From Oscillospiraceae bacterium (lineage in GTDB: Bacteria; Bacillota_A; Clostridia; Oscillospirales; Ruminococcaceae), in NCBI GenBank assembly GCA_017848205.1, contig JAGDDO010000109.1, positions 1-6,253 of the forward strand: a stretch of DNA of 6,253 bases. Reading direction: 5' to 3'. The notes beneath the pieces are model-generated. The model did no database searches, was not told the DNA's origin, and saw only the letters and a program-made list of their open reading frames with translations. Position numbers and translations under genes: made by a program. Of this stretch, positions 1-5,861 are shown in pieces (position 1 is the first letter of the stretch; every line of letters starts with the position of its first letter).

Positions 1-498
1 CCTGTGCTCATCATTCTTTCCGTACTCGGCGGACCTGCGGGTGTCCTTCTCGGATCTCTCTGCACAGACCGTAAGGGATGCAAGGAAAACATGATGCTCA
101 GAGTCACAGCGTTCTGCATGACATTCATCTGGGCTATCGCAGTTCTCATCTGGCTCGGTCAGATATCCGAAACACATCGTTTCGCTTTCTGGCAGATCTT
201 CGTCCAGCACCGCATTCCGCTCTATGTTCTCGGCGGCATCAACCTTCTCACACTGATAGTTTTCGGCATCGACAAGTTCAAGGCGGCAAAGGAATCAGGC
301 AGCAGAATACCGGTTGCTGTTCTCCATCTTCTCTGCGGAATCGGCGGTTCCGTAGGCGGACTTCTCGGAATGTTCATTTTCCGTCACAAGATCAGAAAGT
401 CATATTTCATTGTGGGAGTGCCGCTTATTATTTTAACTCAGGTGGCTGTACTGCTTTACCTTATCAACTCCCCGTGGTTCCCGAATCTTTACGTGTAA
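1..498 (+). CDS. DUF1294 membrane protein, apparently tandem-repeat form (5' end missing)
   Basis: The frame is open to the left edge, so this is the C-terminal 165 codons of a longer gene; the GTG at position 4 is only the first possible start in view, with no ribosome binding site visible. The second half is a full DUF1294 unit: INLLTLIVFGIDKFKA (about residues 80-95, with the conserved DK), then RIP, the glycine-rich helix GIGGSVGGLLGMFIF and the RHK motif (about 128-130), then a last hydrophobic helix. The first visible residues (LSVLGGPAGVLLG, then DRK) look like the end of another, decayed DUF1294 unit. About five membrane helices are visible. It is an inner membrane protein of unknown function; the family assignment rests on recognised motifs. 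A strong terminator follows 19 bases after the stop, so this is the last gene of its transcript. Confidence 0.8.
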   Translation, partial: PVLIILSVLGGPAGVLLGSLCTDRKGCKENMMLRVTAFCMTFIWAIAVLIWLGQISETHRFAFWQIFVQHRIPLYVLGGINLLTLIVFGIDKFKAAKESGSRIPVAVLHLLCGIGGSVGGLLGMFIFRHKIRKSYFIVGVPLIILTQVAVLLYLINSPWFPNLYV

Positions 499-517
499 TG
501 GAAATCCTATATTAAAG

Positions 518-560
518 AAACGGACAGCGTGAAACTTTTACGATTCACGCTGTCCGTTTT
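518..560 (+). terminator. Rho-independent terminator, probably bidirectional
   Basis: A perfect 16-bp inverted repeat (518-533 and 544-559) encloses a 10-nt loop and ends in TTTT followed by GTTTTA. It lies 19 bases after the DUF1294 stop. Read on the minus strand, the same stem is followed by TTTCTTTAAT, and no better terminator lies between it and the GH16 stop at 634. It can therefore end both convergent transcripts. The minus-strand role is less certain because its T-tract is interrupted and lies about 75-115 bases past the stop. Confidence 0.9.
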
Positions 561-633
561 GTTTTATAGGTGCAGATGAAGTCCTGCAGAATCTGCGTTT
601 AGCAGTATCGAAAAGCCGGTACCGCGTTTTTTA

Positions 634-2160
634 TTATACGCCTTTAAATGAAAGTATCTTCCATTTAAGTGTTATGAGATCACAGATATCGGTTTTTCCG
701 TTGTTGTCAAGGTCATAAGGCATGTCAGCTTCCGGATCTCCTAAAAGATACTTCTGAAGTCTCACCACATCAGTCGCATTAAGAAACGCTTCATAAGGCG
801 GATCAGGAATAAGCGGCTGACCGTGAGTTGCTTCCGTGTCACCATCTGCCTGATATACACGGACGTAATCCACCTGCATTTCAGAAGGGATAAGTGCCGC
901 ATCCGGTGCTCTTCCCTCGTCAAAGTTTCCGCCTGCCGCAAGGTTCATAATGATGTAGAACTCCTTGTCAAACGGCGCGTAAGGATTGCTCTCGTCAGTC
1001 GCCGAATACCATTCCGTATTCGGAATAACGCTGTAGCAGGTACCGTCAACGTACCAGCTTATCTGCTCCTTTTCCCATACGACGCTGTAGATATGGAATC
1101 CGTCGTCGTAGGTCTTTCCGTCCTCAAACACGTACTGGTCGCCGGAATATCTGTTTGCAGGCCACTGTCCGCCGTAATGGATGGTTCCGTAGATGGTATT
1201 GTTCAGTCTGCCTTTCGCCTCCATGACATCTATCTCGCCGGAGGCAGCCCATGTGCCGTAACTCTCGTCCTGCGGAAGCAGCCACAGTGCCGGCCAGATA
1301 CCTGTACCGGAAGGCACTTTCGCACAGAAATCTATTCTGCCGTACTTAAACGCAAATGCATCTTTTGAAACAAGCTTTGCCGATGAATACGGCGCTGTTC
1401 TGTTCGGATCTTCCGGGAACGACTTCGGCTCATCAAGAAGCTTCAGTGTCAGTTTTCCGTCAGATACATAAGAGTTCTTCGGATTTTCCGTATAGTATTC
1501 AAGTTCTGCATTGCCCCAGCCCCATGTTCCGGGATCTTCATTCAGAAAATAGCCGGTCTGATGGCTCCAGTTCCGGGCTTCGATATCCGTACCGGAAAAC
1601 TCGTCATTCCAGACAAGATGCCAGCCGTCAATTTTAAGATCGTCGCCTTCAGCGAATGCAAGCTTTTCTCTATCTGCGGGATCAGGACGGGGTGCCACCT
1701 TGTCAGCAGTTATCGTGTAGTCAAGATAAACAGATGGATCGGATGCAGACTGGAGTCTTACGAAAGTCTTTTCCTTAACGTGGAACCAGAATCCTCCCGG
1801 TCCGTCCCAGAAATGTCCGAAGTTCTGGTCGTATATCCAGCCGCTGTCGGCGTTGTTGTCTATGCTCACCCAGTCATTCTGCTTTTCAGTCTTCGCAAAA
1901 AGCCTTATATCACCGGCAACCTGTTCGTACTTTACCGATTCATCGCCGTTGAACACCGGAAAAGTAAATCCGGATCCGCCCGTTTCATTTGCTTCCACCA
2001 CCGGTCCCTGCGTCGGCGTCATGGACTTAACGGTAAGTGTTCCGGCTTCTGCGTAAACGAAGTCAGCAGCATACGAAGAATAATACTGCGTTCCCGCAAG
2101 CAGCAGTGCACCTGAAAGTATGCAGGCAAAAACAGCCTTTCTGTTCCTAAAGATATTCAT
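634..2160 (-). CDS. Secreted GH16 beta-1,3(4)-glucanase with C-terminal dockerin
   Basis: This is an exported endo-beta-glucanase, likely cutting laminarin or mixed-linkage (cereal) beta-1,3-1,4-glucan. Residues 1-31 or 1-37 form a signal peptide: basic N-terminus, hydrophobic core at 9-22, possible cuts after SYA or VYA. Residues about 40-150 are a separate domain I cannot name. The GH16 catalytic domain spans about 178-437. It carries WGNAELEYYT, the active-site strand GEIDVME (nucleophile E309, D311, acid/base E314) and TIHYGGQWP. The six-residue E-x-D-x-x-E spacing is that of laminarinase-type (bulged) GH16 enzymes, not Bacillus lichenases. Residues about 453-505 are a type I dockerin, so the enzyme should dock to a cohesin on a scaffoldin. 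A strong ribosome binding site, GGGGGAGG, sits 8 nt before the ATG. It has its own promoter and is not in an operon. Exact substrate preference is inferred. Confidence 0.95.
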   Translation of the reverse strand: MNIFRNRKAVFACILSGALLLAGTQYYSSYAADFVYAEAGTLTVKSMTPTQGPVVEANETGGSGFTFPVFNGDESVKYEQVAGDIRLFAKTEKQNDWVSIDNNADSGWIYDQNFGHFWDGPGGFWFHVKEKTFVRLQSASDPSVYLDYTITADKVAPRPDPADREKLAFAEGDDLKIDGWHLVWNDEFSGTDIEARNWSHQTGYFLNEDPGTWGWGNAELEYYTENPKNSYVSDGKLTLKLLDEPKSFPEDPNRTAPYSSAKLVSKDAFAFKYGRIDFCAKVPSGTGIWPALWLLPQDESYGTWAASGEIDVMEAKGRLNNTIYGTIHYGGQWPANRYSGDQYVFEDGKTYDDGFHIYSVVWEKEQISWYVDGTCYSVIPNTEWYSATDESNPYAPFDKEFYIIMNLAAGGNFDEGRAPDAALIPSEMQVDYVRVYQADGDTEATHGQPLIPDPPYEAFLNATDVVRLQKYLLGDPEADMPYDLDNNGKTDICDLITLKWKILSFKGV

Positions 2161-2168
2161 TTATAGAT

Positions 2169-2222
2169 CCTCCCCCGAAAGTTCGTTACAAATAGTATAC
2201 CGTATTTCAGAAGGTTTAGCAA
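2169..2222 (-). promoter_or_regulatory. Promoter and ribosome binding site of the GH16 gene
   Basis: On the minus strand a -35 box TTGCTA (2217-2222) and a -10 box TATACT (2194-2199) are separated by 17 bp. The start point should be near 2187, giving a leader of about 26 nt. The ribosome binding site GGGGGAGG lies at 2169-2176, 8 nt from the ATG. The -35 box forms part of a dyad shared with the divergent promoter. Confidence 0.7.
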
Positions 2223-2242
2223 TACCTGCTTAAACTATTGCT
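2218..2242. repeat. Inverted repeat linking two divergent -35 boxes (possible operator)
   Basis: AGCAATA (2218-2224) and TATTGCT (2236-2242) are perfect 7-bp inverted arms with 11 bp between them. Each arm covers most of one -35 box, the left arm for the GH16 gene and the right arm for the flavodiiron gene. A protein bound here would act on both promoters. Alternatively the symmetry only reflects two similar -35 boxes (TTGCTA and TTGCTT) facing apart. Confidence 0.4.
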
Positions 2243-2321
2243 TATGAGTCTTAAAAATGTTATAATCATATTGTGTATCCCGCACGAAGAAAACATATTA
2301 TTTTTACAATACTGCAAGGAG
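2238..2321 (+). promoter_or_regulatory. Extended -10 promoter and ribosome binding site of the flavodiiron gene
   Basis: The -35 box TTGCTT (2238-2243) is followed after 17 bp by a consensus TATAAT (2261-2266). The bases just before it, TGT (2258-2260), make a perfect extended -10 (TGnTATAAT). Transcription should start near 2273, leaving a leader of about 60 nt. The ribosome binding site AAGGAG (2316-2321) lies 10 nt before the ATG. This is the strongest-looking promoter in the window, as suits a stress-defence enzyme. Confidence 0.75.
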
Positions 2322-2331
2322 AAATTTACCC

Positions 2332-3492
2332 ATGACAATTACAAACGACATCAGATATATCGGCGTGAACGATCATGTTACTGATCTTTTCGAGAGCCAG
2401 TACATCATTCCTGAAGGAATGGCTTACAACTCATATGTTATTTTCGATGAAAAGATCGCTGTAATGGATACAGTTGAAGGAAAATTCGGCGACGAATGGC
2501 TTGCAAATCTTAAGAATGCACTTGAAGGAAAAACACCTGACTACCTCATCGTTCAGCACATGGAGCCGGATCATTCCGCTAACATATTAAACTTTATAAA
2601 AGCTTACCCTGAAGCAAAGATCGTCGGAAACATCCAGACATTTAACATGATGGGACAGTTCTTTGAAACACTTCCTGAATTTGAAAAGGTAACTGTAAAG
2701 GACGGCGAAACACTTTCACTCGGTAAGCACGAACTTACATTCGTTTTCGCACCTATGGTACACTGGCCGGAAGTTATGCTCACATACGACAGCACTGACA
2801 AGGTACTTTTCTCTGCTGATGCTTTCGGAAAATTCGGCGCTCTCGACGCGGAAGAAGATGAATGGGACTGCGAGGCACGCCGCTACTACTTCGGTATCGT
2901 AGGCAAATACGGAATGCAGGTACAGAAACTTCTGAAAGCAGCTGCAGATCTTGACATTCAGATCATCTGCCCGCTCCACGGTCCGGTACTTTCTGAAAAC
3001 ATTGCTTACTACATAAACAAGTATGACATCTGGTCATCATATAAGCCGGAAGACAGGGGCGTATTTATCGCATACGCATCTATCCACGGAAATACAAAGA
3101 AGGCTGCTGAACTCCTCGCTGAAAAGCTTAAGGAAAAGGGCTGCGAAAAGGTTGCCATTTCCGATCTTTCAAGAGAAGACTGGGCAGAATGCGTTGAAGA
3201 TGCTTTCCGCTACGACCGCATCGTACTCGCTGCTTCCAGCTACAACGGCGATGTTTTCCCGGCTATGAGATCGTTTATCACACATCTTACAGAACGCAGT
3301 TACCAGAACCGTACAGTTGCTTTCGTCGAAAACGGAAGCTGGGCTCCGACAGCAAAGAGAACTATGGCAGCACTGCTTGAAAAGAGCAAAAACATCAATT
3401 ACTGCGAAAACAGCGTAACTATCAAATCTTCACTCAACGCTGATTCAAAGGCAGCACTTGAAGCTCTTGCAGATGAGATCTGCAGAAAATAA
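2332..3492 (+). CDS. fprA: Flavodiiron protein (A-type flavoprotein, O2/NO reductase)
   Basis: This cytoplasmic enzyme reduces O2 to water (or NO to N2O) with electrons usually delivered by rubredoxin; in anaerobic clostridia it protects against oxygen. Residues about 1-240 are the metallo-beta-lactamase-like domain. All the expected diiron ligands are present: H76-x-E78-x-D80, H144 (PMVHWPE), D163 (SADAFG) and H216 (CPLHGP). Residues about 243-386 are a flavodoxin domain whose FMN phosphate loop is YASIHGNT (248-255). At 386 aa it is a complete two-domain (class A) protein with no fused rubredoxin or reductase. No rubredoxin or NADH:rubredoxin oxidoreductase gene is in view, so its partner must lie elsewhere. 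It is transcribed alone from an extended -10 promoter, and its stop lies one base from the convergent permease stop. O2 versus NO preference cannot be read from the sequence. Confidence 0.95.
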   Translation: MTITNDIRYIGVNDHVTDLFESQYIIPEGMAYNSYVIFDEKIAVMDTVEGKFGDEWLANLKNALEGKTPDYLIVQHMEPDHSANILNFIKAYPEAKIVGNIQTFNMMGQFFETLPEFEKVTVKDGETLSLGKHELTFVFAPMVHWPEVMLTYDSTDKVLFSADAFGKFGALDAEEDEWDCEARRYYFGIVGKYGMQVQKLLKAAADLDIQIICPLHGPVLSENIAYYINKYDIWSSYKPEDRGVFIAYASIHGNTKKAAELLAEKLKEKGCEKVAISDLSREDWAECVEDAFRYDRIVLAASSYNGDVFPAMRSFITHLTERSYQNRTVAFVENGSWAPTAKRTMAALLEKSKNINYCENSVTIKSSLNADSKAALEALADEICRK

Positions 3493-3493
3493 T

Positions 3494-4348
3494 TTATGCT
3501 TTCCTTCTTCCCGTCAGTGAGGAGCGAAGCATCAGTAATGCATAAACCAGAAATGCGGCGAGAAATACTATAAAGCAGTCCGATAAAACGGATATTACAC
3601 AGTCTGAATAATCTACAAAATCCGACATACGAGGATCAGGGTACAGTGCATATTCAAGCTCACCGATACTGCGGTTTAAGAGTAAAAAGTCCAGAGCATT
3701 CGAAAGATAACCTGAAGAAGAGGCGTTCATACGGTAGAACAGATATATCAGAAAGCACGACACAGCCGATGAAAGAAGCGCTGCAGCCGTATTTATCTTC
3801 TGTTTTACTGCTGCAAATATAACAGCAGCTGCATAAAAAGCAAGTAACAGATAAAAACTTATGCATACATCAAAAAAGATAACTCTCGGATCAGATACAG
3901 CTTTGCTGCGAAGCGCATCTTCAATAAATGCCACTGCGTTTATATCAAGTTTCAGTCCGAACCGGCCGTAAATGACACCTGTTACAAGGCAGGCTATGTT
4001 CATCATCAGAACTGTAACGGCACTGTATCCAAGGGCGATAACACCGGTTCCGAGAACCATGTTCACCCTGGAGGTTCCGCCGTTTACCGCCACCGGAATG
4101 ATCTTTGCAAGAACATATGCAAAAGCAATACCTGCAAACACCGCACCGATGTTTTCGTAATAATTAAACACACGGTAATGTTCTGCTGTGGAAGGTGAGG
4201 TTACAATAAACGGCTCACCAACATACGAAAGCGACGGAATGATAAGCATGTGGATAATGAAAAGCACCAGAAATCCGAGCCCGGACCACTTTAAGTAAGT
4301 ACGCAGACCCTCACGTCCGCAGAAAGCATATTTAATATATTCACGCAT
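3494..4348 (-). CDS. ABC transporter permease-like protein, six helices, in gntR-ABC operon
   Basis: This 284-aa protein has about six hydrophobic segments (roughly residues 21-41, 65-86, 98-122, 155-178, 185-204 and 253-275), as expected for an ABC-2 type permease. I do not recognise a specific family; its role is inferred from position right after the ATPase. I chose the ATG at 4348 (MREYIKYAF). A GTG three codons upstream (4357) shares its G with the ribosome binding site AGGAGG (4357-4362), which is 8 nt from this ATG, so the GTG is very unlikely to be used. The ATG overlaps the ATPase stop by 8 nt (ATGCGTGA), suggesting coupled translation and matched amounts of the two subunits. The substrate is unknown. 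No terminator is evident after its stop. Confidence 0.8.
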   Translation of the reverse strand: MREYIKYAFCGREGLRTYLKWSGLGFLVLFIIHMLIIPSLSYVGEPFIVTSPSTAEHYRVFNYYENIGAVFAGIAFAYVLAKIIPVAVNGGTSRVNMVLGTGVIALGYSAVTVLMMNIACLVTGVIYGRFGLKLDINAVAFIEDALRSKAVSDPRVIFFDVCISFYLLLAFYAAAVIFAAVKQKINTAAALLSSAVSCFLIYLFYRMNASSSGYLSNALDFLLLNRSIGELEYALYPDPRMSDFVDYSDCVISVLSDCFIVFLAAFLVYALLMLRSSLTGRRKA

Positions 4349-5198
4349 TACTGCCACCTCCTGTTAATGATACTATAAGTTTCTGTAGTGAAGGACGGGA
4401 AAAGCTGAGTGTTTCCGGTACATCTTCCGGTTCGCCCTTTATGCATACGCTTGCAAGCGAACCTGCAGTGTTCCTGTTCAGAACTTCCTTTCCTTCCGCA
4501 TATTCGTCAACGTCACCGGCATTTCCTTCAATAAGATAGGCACTTTCTCTAAGCGCTTCACAGTCATCGTCCGCAATTATTTTTCCTGCTTTCAGAACGA
4601 AACAGTGTTCGAGAAGCCCTGCACATTCGTCGATAAGATGAGTCGCTATGATGAATGCTGATTCCGTATCCGAAAAACGTTCCAGAAGCAGACGGTAAAA
4701 CATTTCACGGTTGTTTGCATCGACACCCAGAGTAGGTTCATCAAGAAAAATGAAATCTGCCCCGCTCGCCATTGAAAGAGCCGCTCTGGCAAGAGTACAT
4801 GAACCCGTTGAAAGTTCGGAAAAACGTTTTTTATTATCTATTCCGAAAGATTTAAAAAGCTTTTCCGCATAAGCCTTATCCGCATTCTTATAGAAAAACT
4901 TCAGTGAATCCACCGCATCGCTTAAACGCATTCCCGACGGCAGAATATTATCGGCACCCATGAAATACATTTTTCTGAGCAAGTCACTGCTTTCCTTTAC
5001 CGGTTTACCGTCAAGCGTGACCGTTCCCGAAGACGGCATCTCACGGTCGGAGATAACACCAAAAAGCGTTGTTTTTCCCGCTCCGTTGCATCCGAGGAGC
5101 CCGTAAATATGACCTTTTTCAATTGTCAGTGAAACATCATCAAGTGCTTTTACCGACCTGAAATTCTTTGAAACGGACTGTACATTTATTACGCTCAT
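4341..5198 (-). CDS. ABC transporter ATPase, YtrB-like, linked to GntR regulator
   Basis: This 285-aa nucleotide-binding subunit would power the adjacent permease at the inner face of the membrane. Visible motifs are Walker A GCNGAGKT (36-43), Walker B FIFLDEP (149-155) with D-loop LGVD (157-160), and the switch histidine H187 (IIATH). The signature is degenerate, LSTGS (129-133) instead of LSGGQ, and the Q-loop region (about 78-88, YFMGADNILP) has no clear glutamine; related YtrB-type ATPases also depart from consensus there. The last 70 residues or so form a weakly conserved C-terminal extension. The ribosome binding site AAGGAG (5209-5214) is 10 nt before the ATG, and the ATG overlaps the gntR stop in an ATGA. 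In Bacillus, ytrA-type operons respond to cell-wall stress, but the substrate here cannot be told from the sequence. Confidence 0.9.
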   Translation of the reverse strand: MSVINVQSVSKNFRSVKALDDVSLTIEKGHIYGLLGCNGAGKTTLFGVISDREMPSSGTVTLDGKPVKESSDLLRKMYFMGADNILPSGMRLSDAVDSLKFFYKNADKAYAEKLFKSFGIDNKKRFSELSTGSCTLARAALSMASGADFIFLDEPTLGVDANNREMFYRLLLERFSDTESAFIIATHLIDECAGLLEHCFVLKAGKIIADDDCEALRESAYLIEGNAGDVDEYAEGKEVLNRNTAGSLASVCIKGEPEDVPETLSFSRPSLQKLIVSLTGGGSNA

Positions 5199-5572
5199 CT
5201 GTCCCCGTCTCCTTTCAGCATTTCTATTATGTCCTTCTTTTCAAGTCCGAGACGATGAGCCTCTGCAAGAAGCGGTGCAATATAGTCATCGTAGAACCTT
5301 ACCTTACGGTCGTCAAGAACATTTTCATTCGCATTTTTCGCAACATACATACCCATCCCTCTTTTCTTGTACACCAGCCCCTTGTCGACCAGAATGTTTA
5401 CACCCTTGCGTATTGTGGCCGGATTGATCTTCAGGCTCACGGAAAGCTCTGTCGTACTCGGTATCTGTTCGTCTTCCTTAAGCTGACCCGTGACGATCTT
5501 GTTTTCGAGCCATTCGGCTATCTGTATATATATCGGCTCGGAATCGCTGAAATCAGGATAATTCACACTCAT
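5195..5572 (-). CDS. GntR-family transcriptional regulator, YtrA subfamily
   Basis: This short (125 aa) regulator has a winged helix-turn-helix at residues about 12-79. It includes PIYIQIAEWLENKI, the recognition region TELSVSLKINPATIRKGVNIL and the wing KKRGMGMYV. A short helical tail (about 93-120, FYDDYIAPLLAEAHRLG) matches the YtrA subfamily, which lacks the large effector domain of other GntR proteins and dimerises through this tail. The ATG at 5572 follows AAGGGG (5580-5585) by 7 nt. It is the first gene of a three-gene operon with the ATPase and permease. YtrA proteins usually repress their own ABC operon, and a perfect palindrome over this operon's promoter (5714-5735) fits autorepression. 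The inducing signal is unknown. Confidence 0.93.
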   Translation of the reverse strand: MSVNYPDFSDSEPIYIQIAEWLENKIVTGQLKEDEQIPSTTELSVSLKINPATIRKGVNILVDKGLVYKKRGMGMYVAKNANENVLDDRKVRFYDDYIAPLLAEAHRLGLEKKDIIEMLKGDGDR

Positions 5573-5593
5573 GTTACCACCCCTTCTTTAAGA

Positions 5594-5605
5594 TTATCCG
5601 GATAA
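5594..5605. repeat. 12-bp perfect palindrome in the gntR leader
   Basis: TTATCCGGATAA is a perfect palindrome without a loop, lying 9 bases beyond the gntR ribosome binding site. With no loop it suits a protein site better than an RNA hairpin. Its function is unknown and it may be chance. Confidence 0.35.
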
Positions 5606-5637
5606 ATAGAAACGTAAAGTCTTCACTTTTCCCCTGC

Positions 5638-5666
5638 ACCGACTGATCAGATCAGTACATTCCGGT
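5638..5666 (-). other. Predicted bulged hairpin in the gntR leader RNA
   Basis: ACTGAT (5642-5647) and ATCAGT (5651-5656) pair around a 3-nt loop. ACCG (5638-5641) and CGGT (5663-5666) extend the stem past a one-sided 6-nt bulge (5657-5662). No T-tract follows in the direction of transcription, so it is not a terminator. At the DNA level, 5642-5656 is also an interrupted palindrome that a repressor could bind. Its role is unknown. Confidence 0.4.
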
Positions 5667-5705
5667 AAATATTCCACACTAAGCAGCTAACCGGAGATCT
5701 CTCAT

Positions 5706-5735
5706 GTTAGTCGGTTAGTTACTTCTGTAACTAAC
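5706..5735. promoter_or_regulatory. Probable GntR (YtrA-type) operator
   Basis: GTTAGTTAC (5714-5722) and GTAACTAAC (5727-5735) form a perfect 9-bp inverted repeat with a 4-bp spacer. It covers the end of the operon's -10 box (5734-5739) and the predicted start point near 5727. A third half-site GTTAGT (5706-5711) lies 8 bp away in direct repeat with the one at 5714, and a variant GCTAAC is at 5686-5691. Placement over the start of transcription is that of a repressor site; the adjacent YtrA-type regulator is the obvious candidate. Confidence 0.7.
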
Positions 5736-5762
5736 TATACCAGTAAAAAGATGATCCGTCAA
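5734..5762 (-). promoter_or_regulatory. Promoter of the gntR-ABC operon
   Basis: On the minus strand a near-consensus -35 box TTGACG (5757-5762) and a -10 box TATAGT (5734-5739) are separated by 17 bp. TGG (5740-5742) precedes the -10, giving an extended -10. The start point should be near 5727, so the leader to the gntR ATG is about 155 nt. The -35 box lies within the bioY terminator hairpin and the -10 overlaps the operator. Confidence 0.75.
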
Positions 5763-5787
5763 GGCTTATGCCGCCTTTTCGGATCAT
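5745..5787 (-). terminator. Rho-independent terminator of bioY
   Basis: ATGATCCG (5751-5758) and CGGATCAT (5780-5787) form the outer 8-bp stem. AAGGC (5761-5765) and GCCTT (5773-5777) form an inner 5-bp stem with a 7-nt loop, separated from the outer stem by a 2x2 internal loop. Read on the minus strand the stem is followed at once by CTTTTT (5745-5750). No comparable T-tract follows on the plus strand, so it serves the minus-strand gene ending at 5854, about 67 bases upstream. Confidence 0.85.
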
Positions 5788-5814
5788 TTCACAATTGATT
5801 ATAATATTTTTAGT

Positions 5815-5841
5815 GGACAACGCACAAAGTTTCTGTTGTCC
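5815..5841. repeat. Inverted repeat just after bioY stop
   Basis: GGACAAC (5815-5821) and GTTGTCC (5835-5841) are perfect 7-bp arms with a 13-nt loop, 12 bases beyond the bioY stop. Neither strand shows a T-tract after it, so it is not an obvious terminator. It could stabilise the 3' end of the bioY mRNA or be a protein site. Confidence 0.4.
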
Positions 5842-5847
5842 GCGCAT

Positions 5848-5861
5848 CCGGTTTTAACCGG
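5848..5861. repeat. Palindrome containing the bioY stop codon
   Basis: CCGGTT (5848-5853) and AACCGG (5856-5861) flank TT, giving a 14-bp near-perfect palindrome that includes the bioY TAA stop (5854-5856). No function is evident. Confidence 0.35.

Noticed and set aside
611..632. CGGTACCG palindrome before a T-run as a second terminator
   Set aside because: It has no loop, the flanking GC bases mismatch, and the T-run faces the plus strand inside the intergenic region rather than following the GH16 stop in its own direction.
823..2115. Several plus-strand open frames (823-1368, 1356-1637, 1561-2115, 1853-2056) opposite the GH16 gene
   Set aside because: They lie antisense to a clearly homologous, complete enzyme gene, overlap each other, and their translations show no domain-like character.
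2260..2274. PerR-like box upstream of the flavodiiron gene
   Set aside because: The left half TTATAAT matches, but it is explained by the -10 box, and the right half matches only about 3 of 7 positions. PerR control is plausible from other clostridia but not supported here.
4349..4357. GTG at 4357 as permease start
   Set aside because: Its G is part of the AGGAGG ribosome binding site, which is correctly spaced for the ATG at 4348 instead.
5168..5605. Plus-strand frame of 145 codons opposite gntR
   Set aside because: It mirrors a full-length GntR gene with operon overlaps and a ribosome binding site; no recognisable protein features on the plus strand.
5798..5805. TATAAT on both strands as extra promoters
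   Set aside because: No convincing -35 box lies at the right distance on either strand (best is TTGTGC with an 18-bp spacer on the minus strand), and no plus-strand gene follows.
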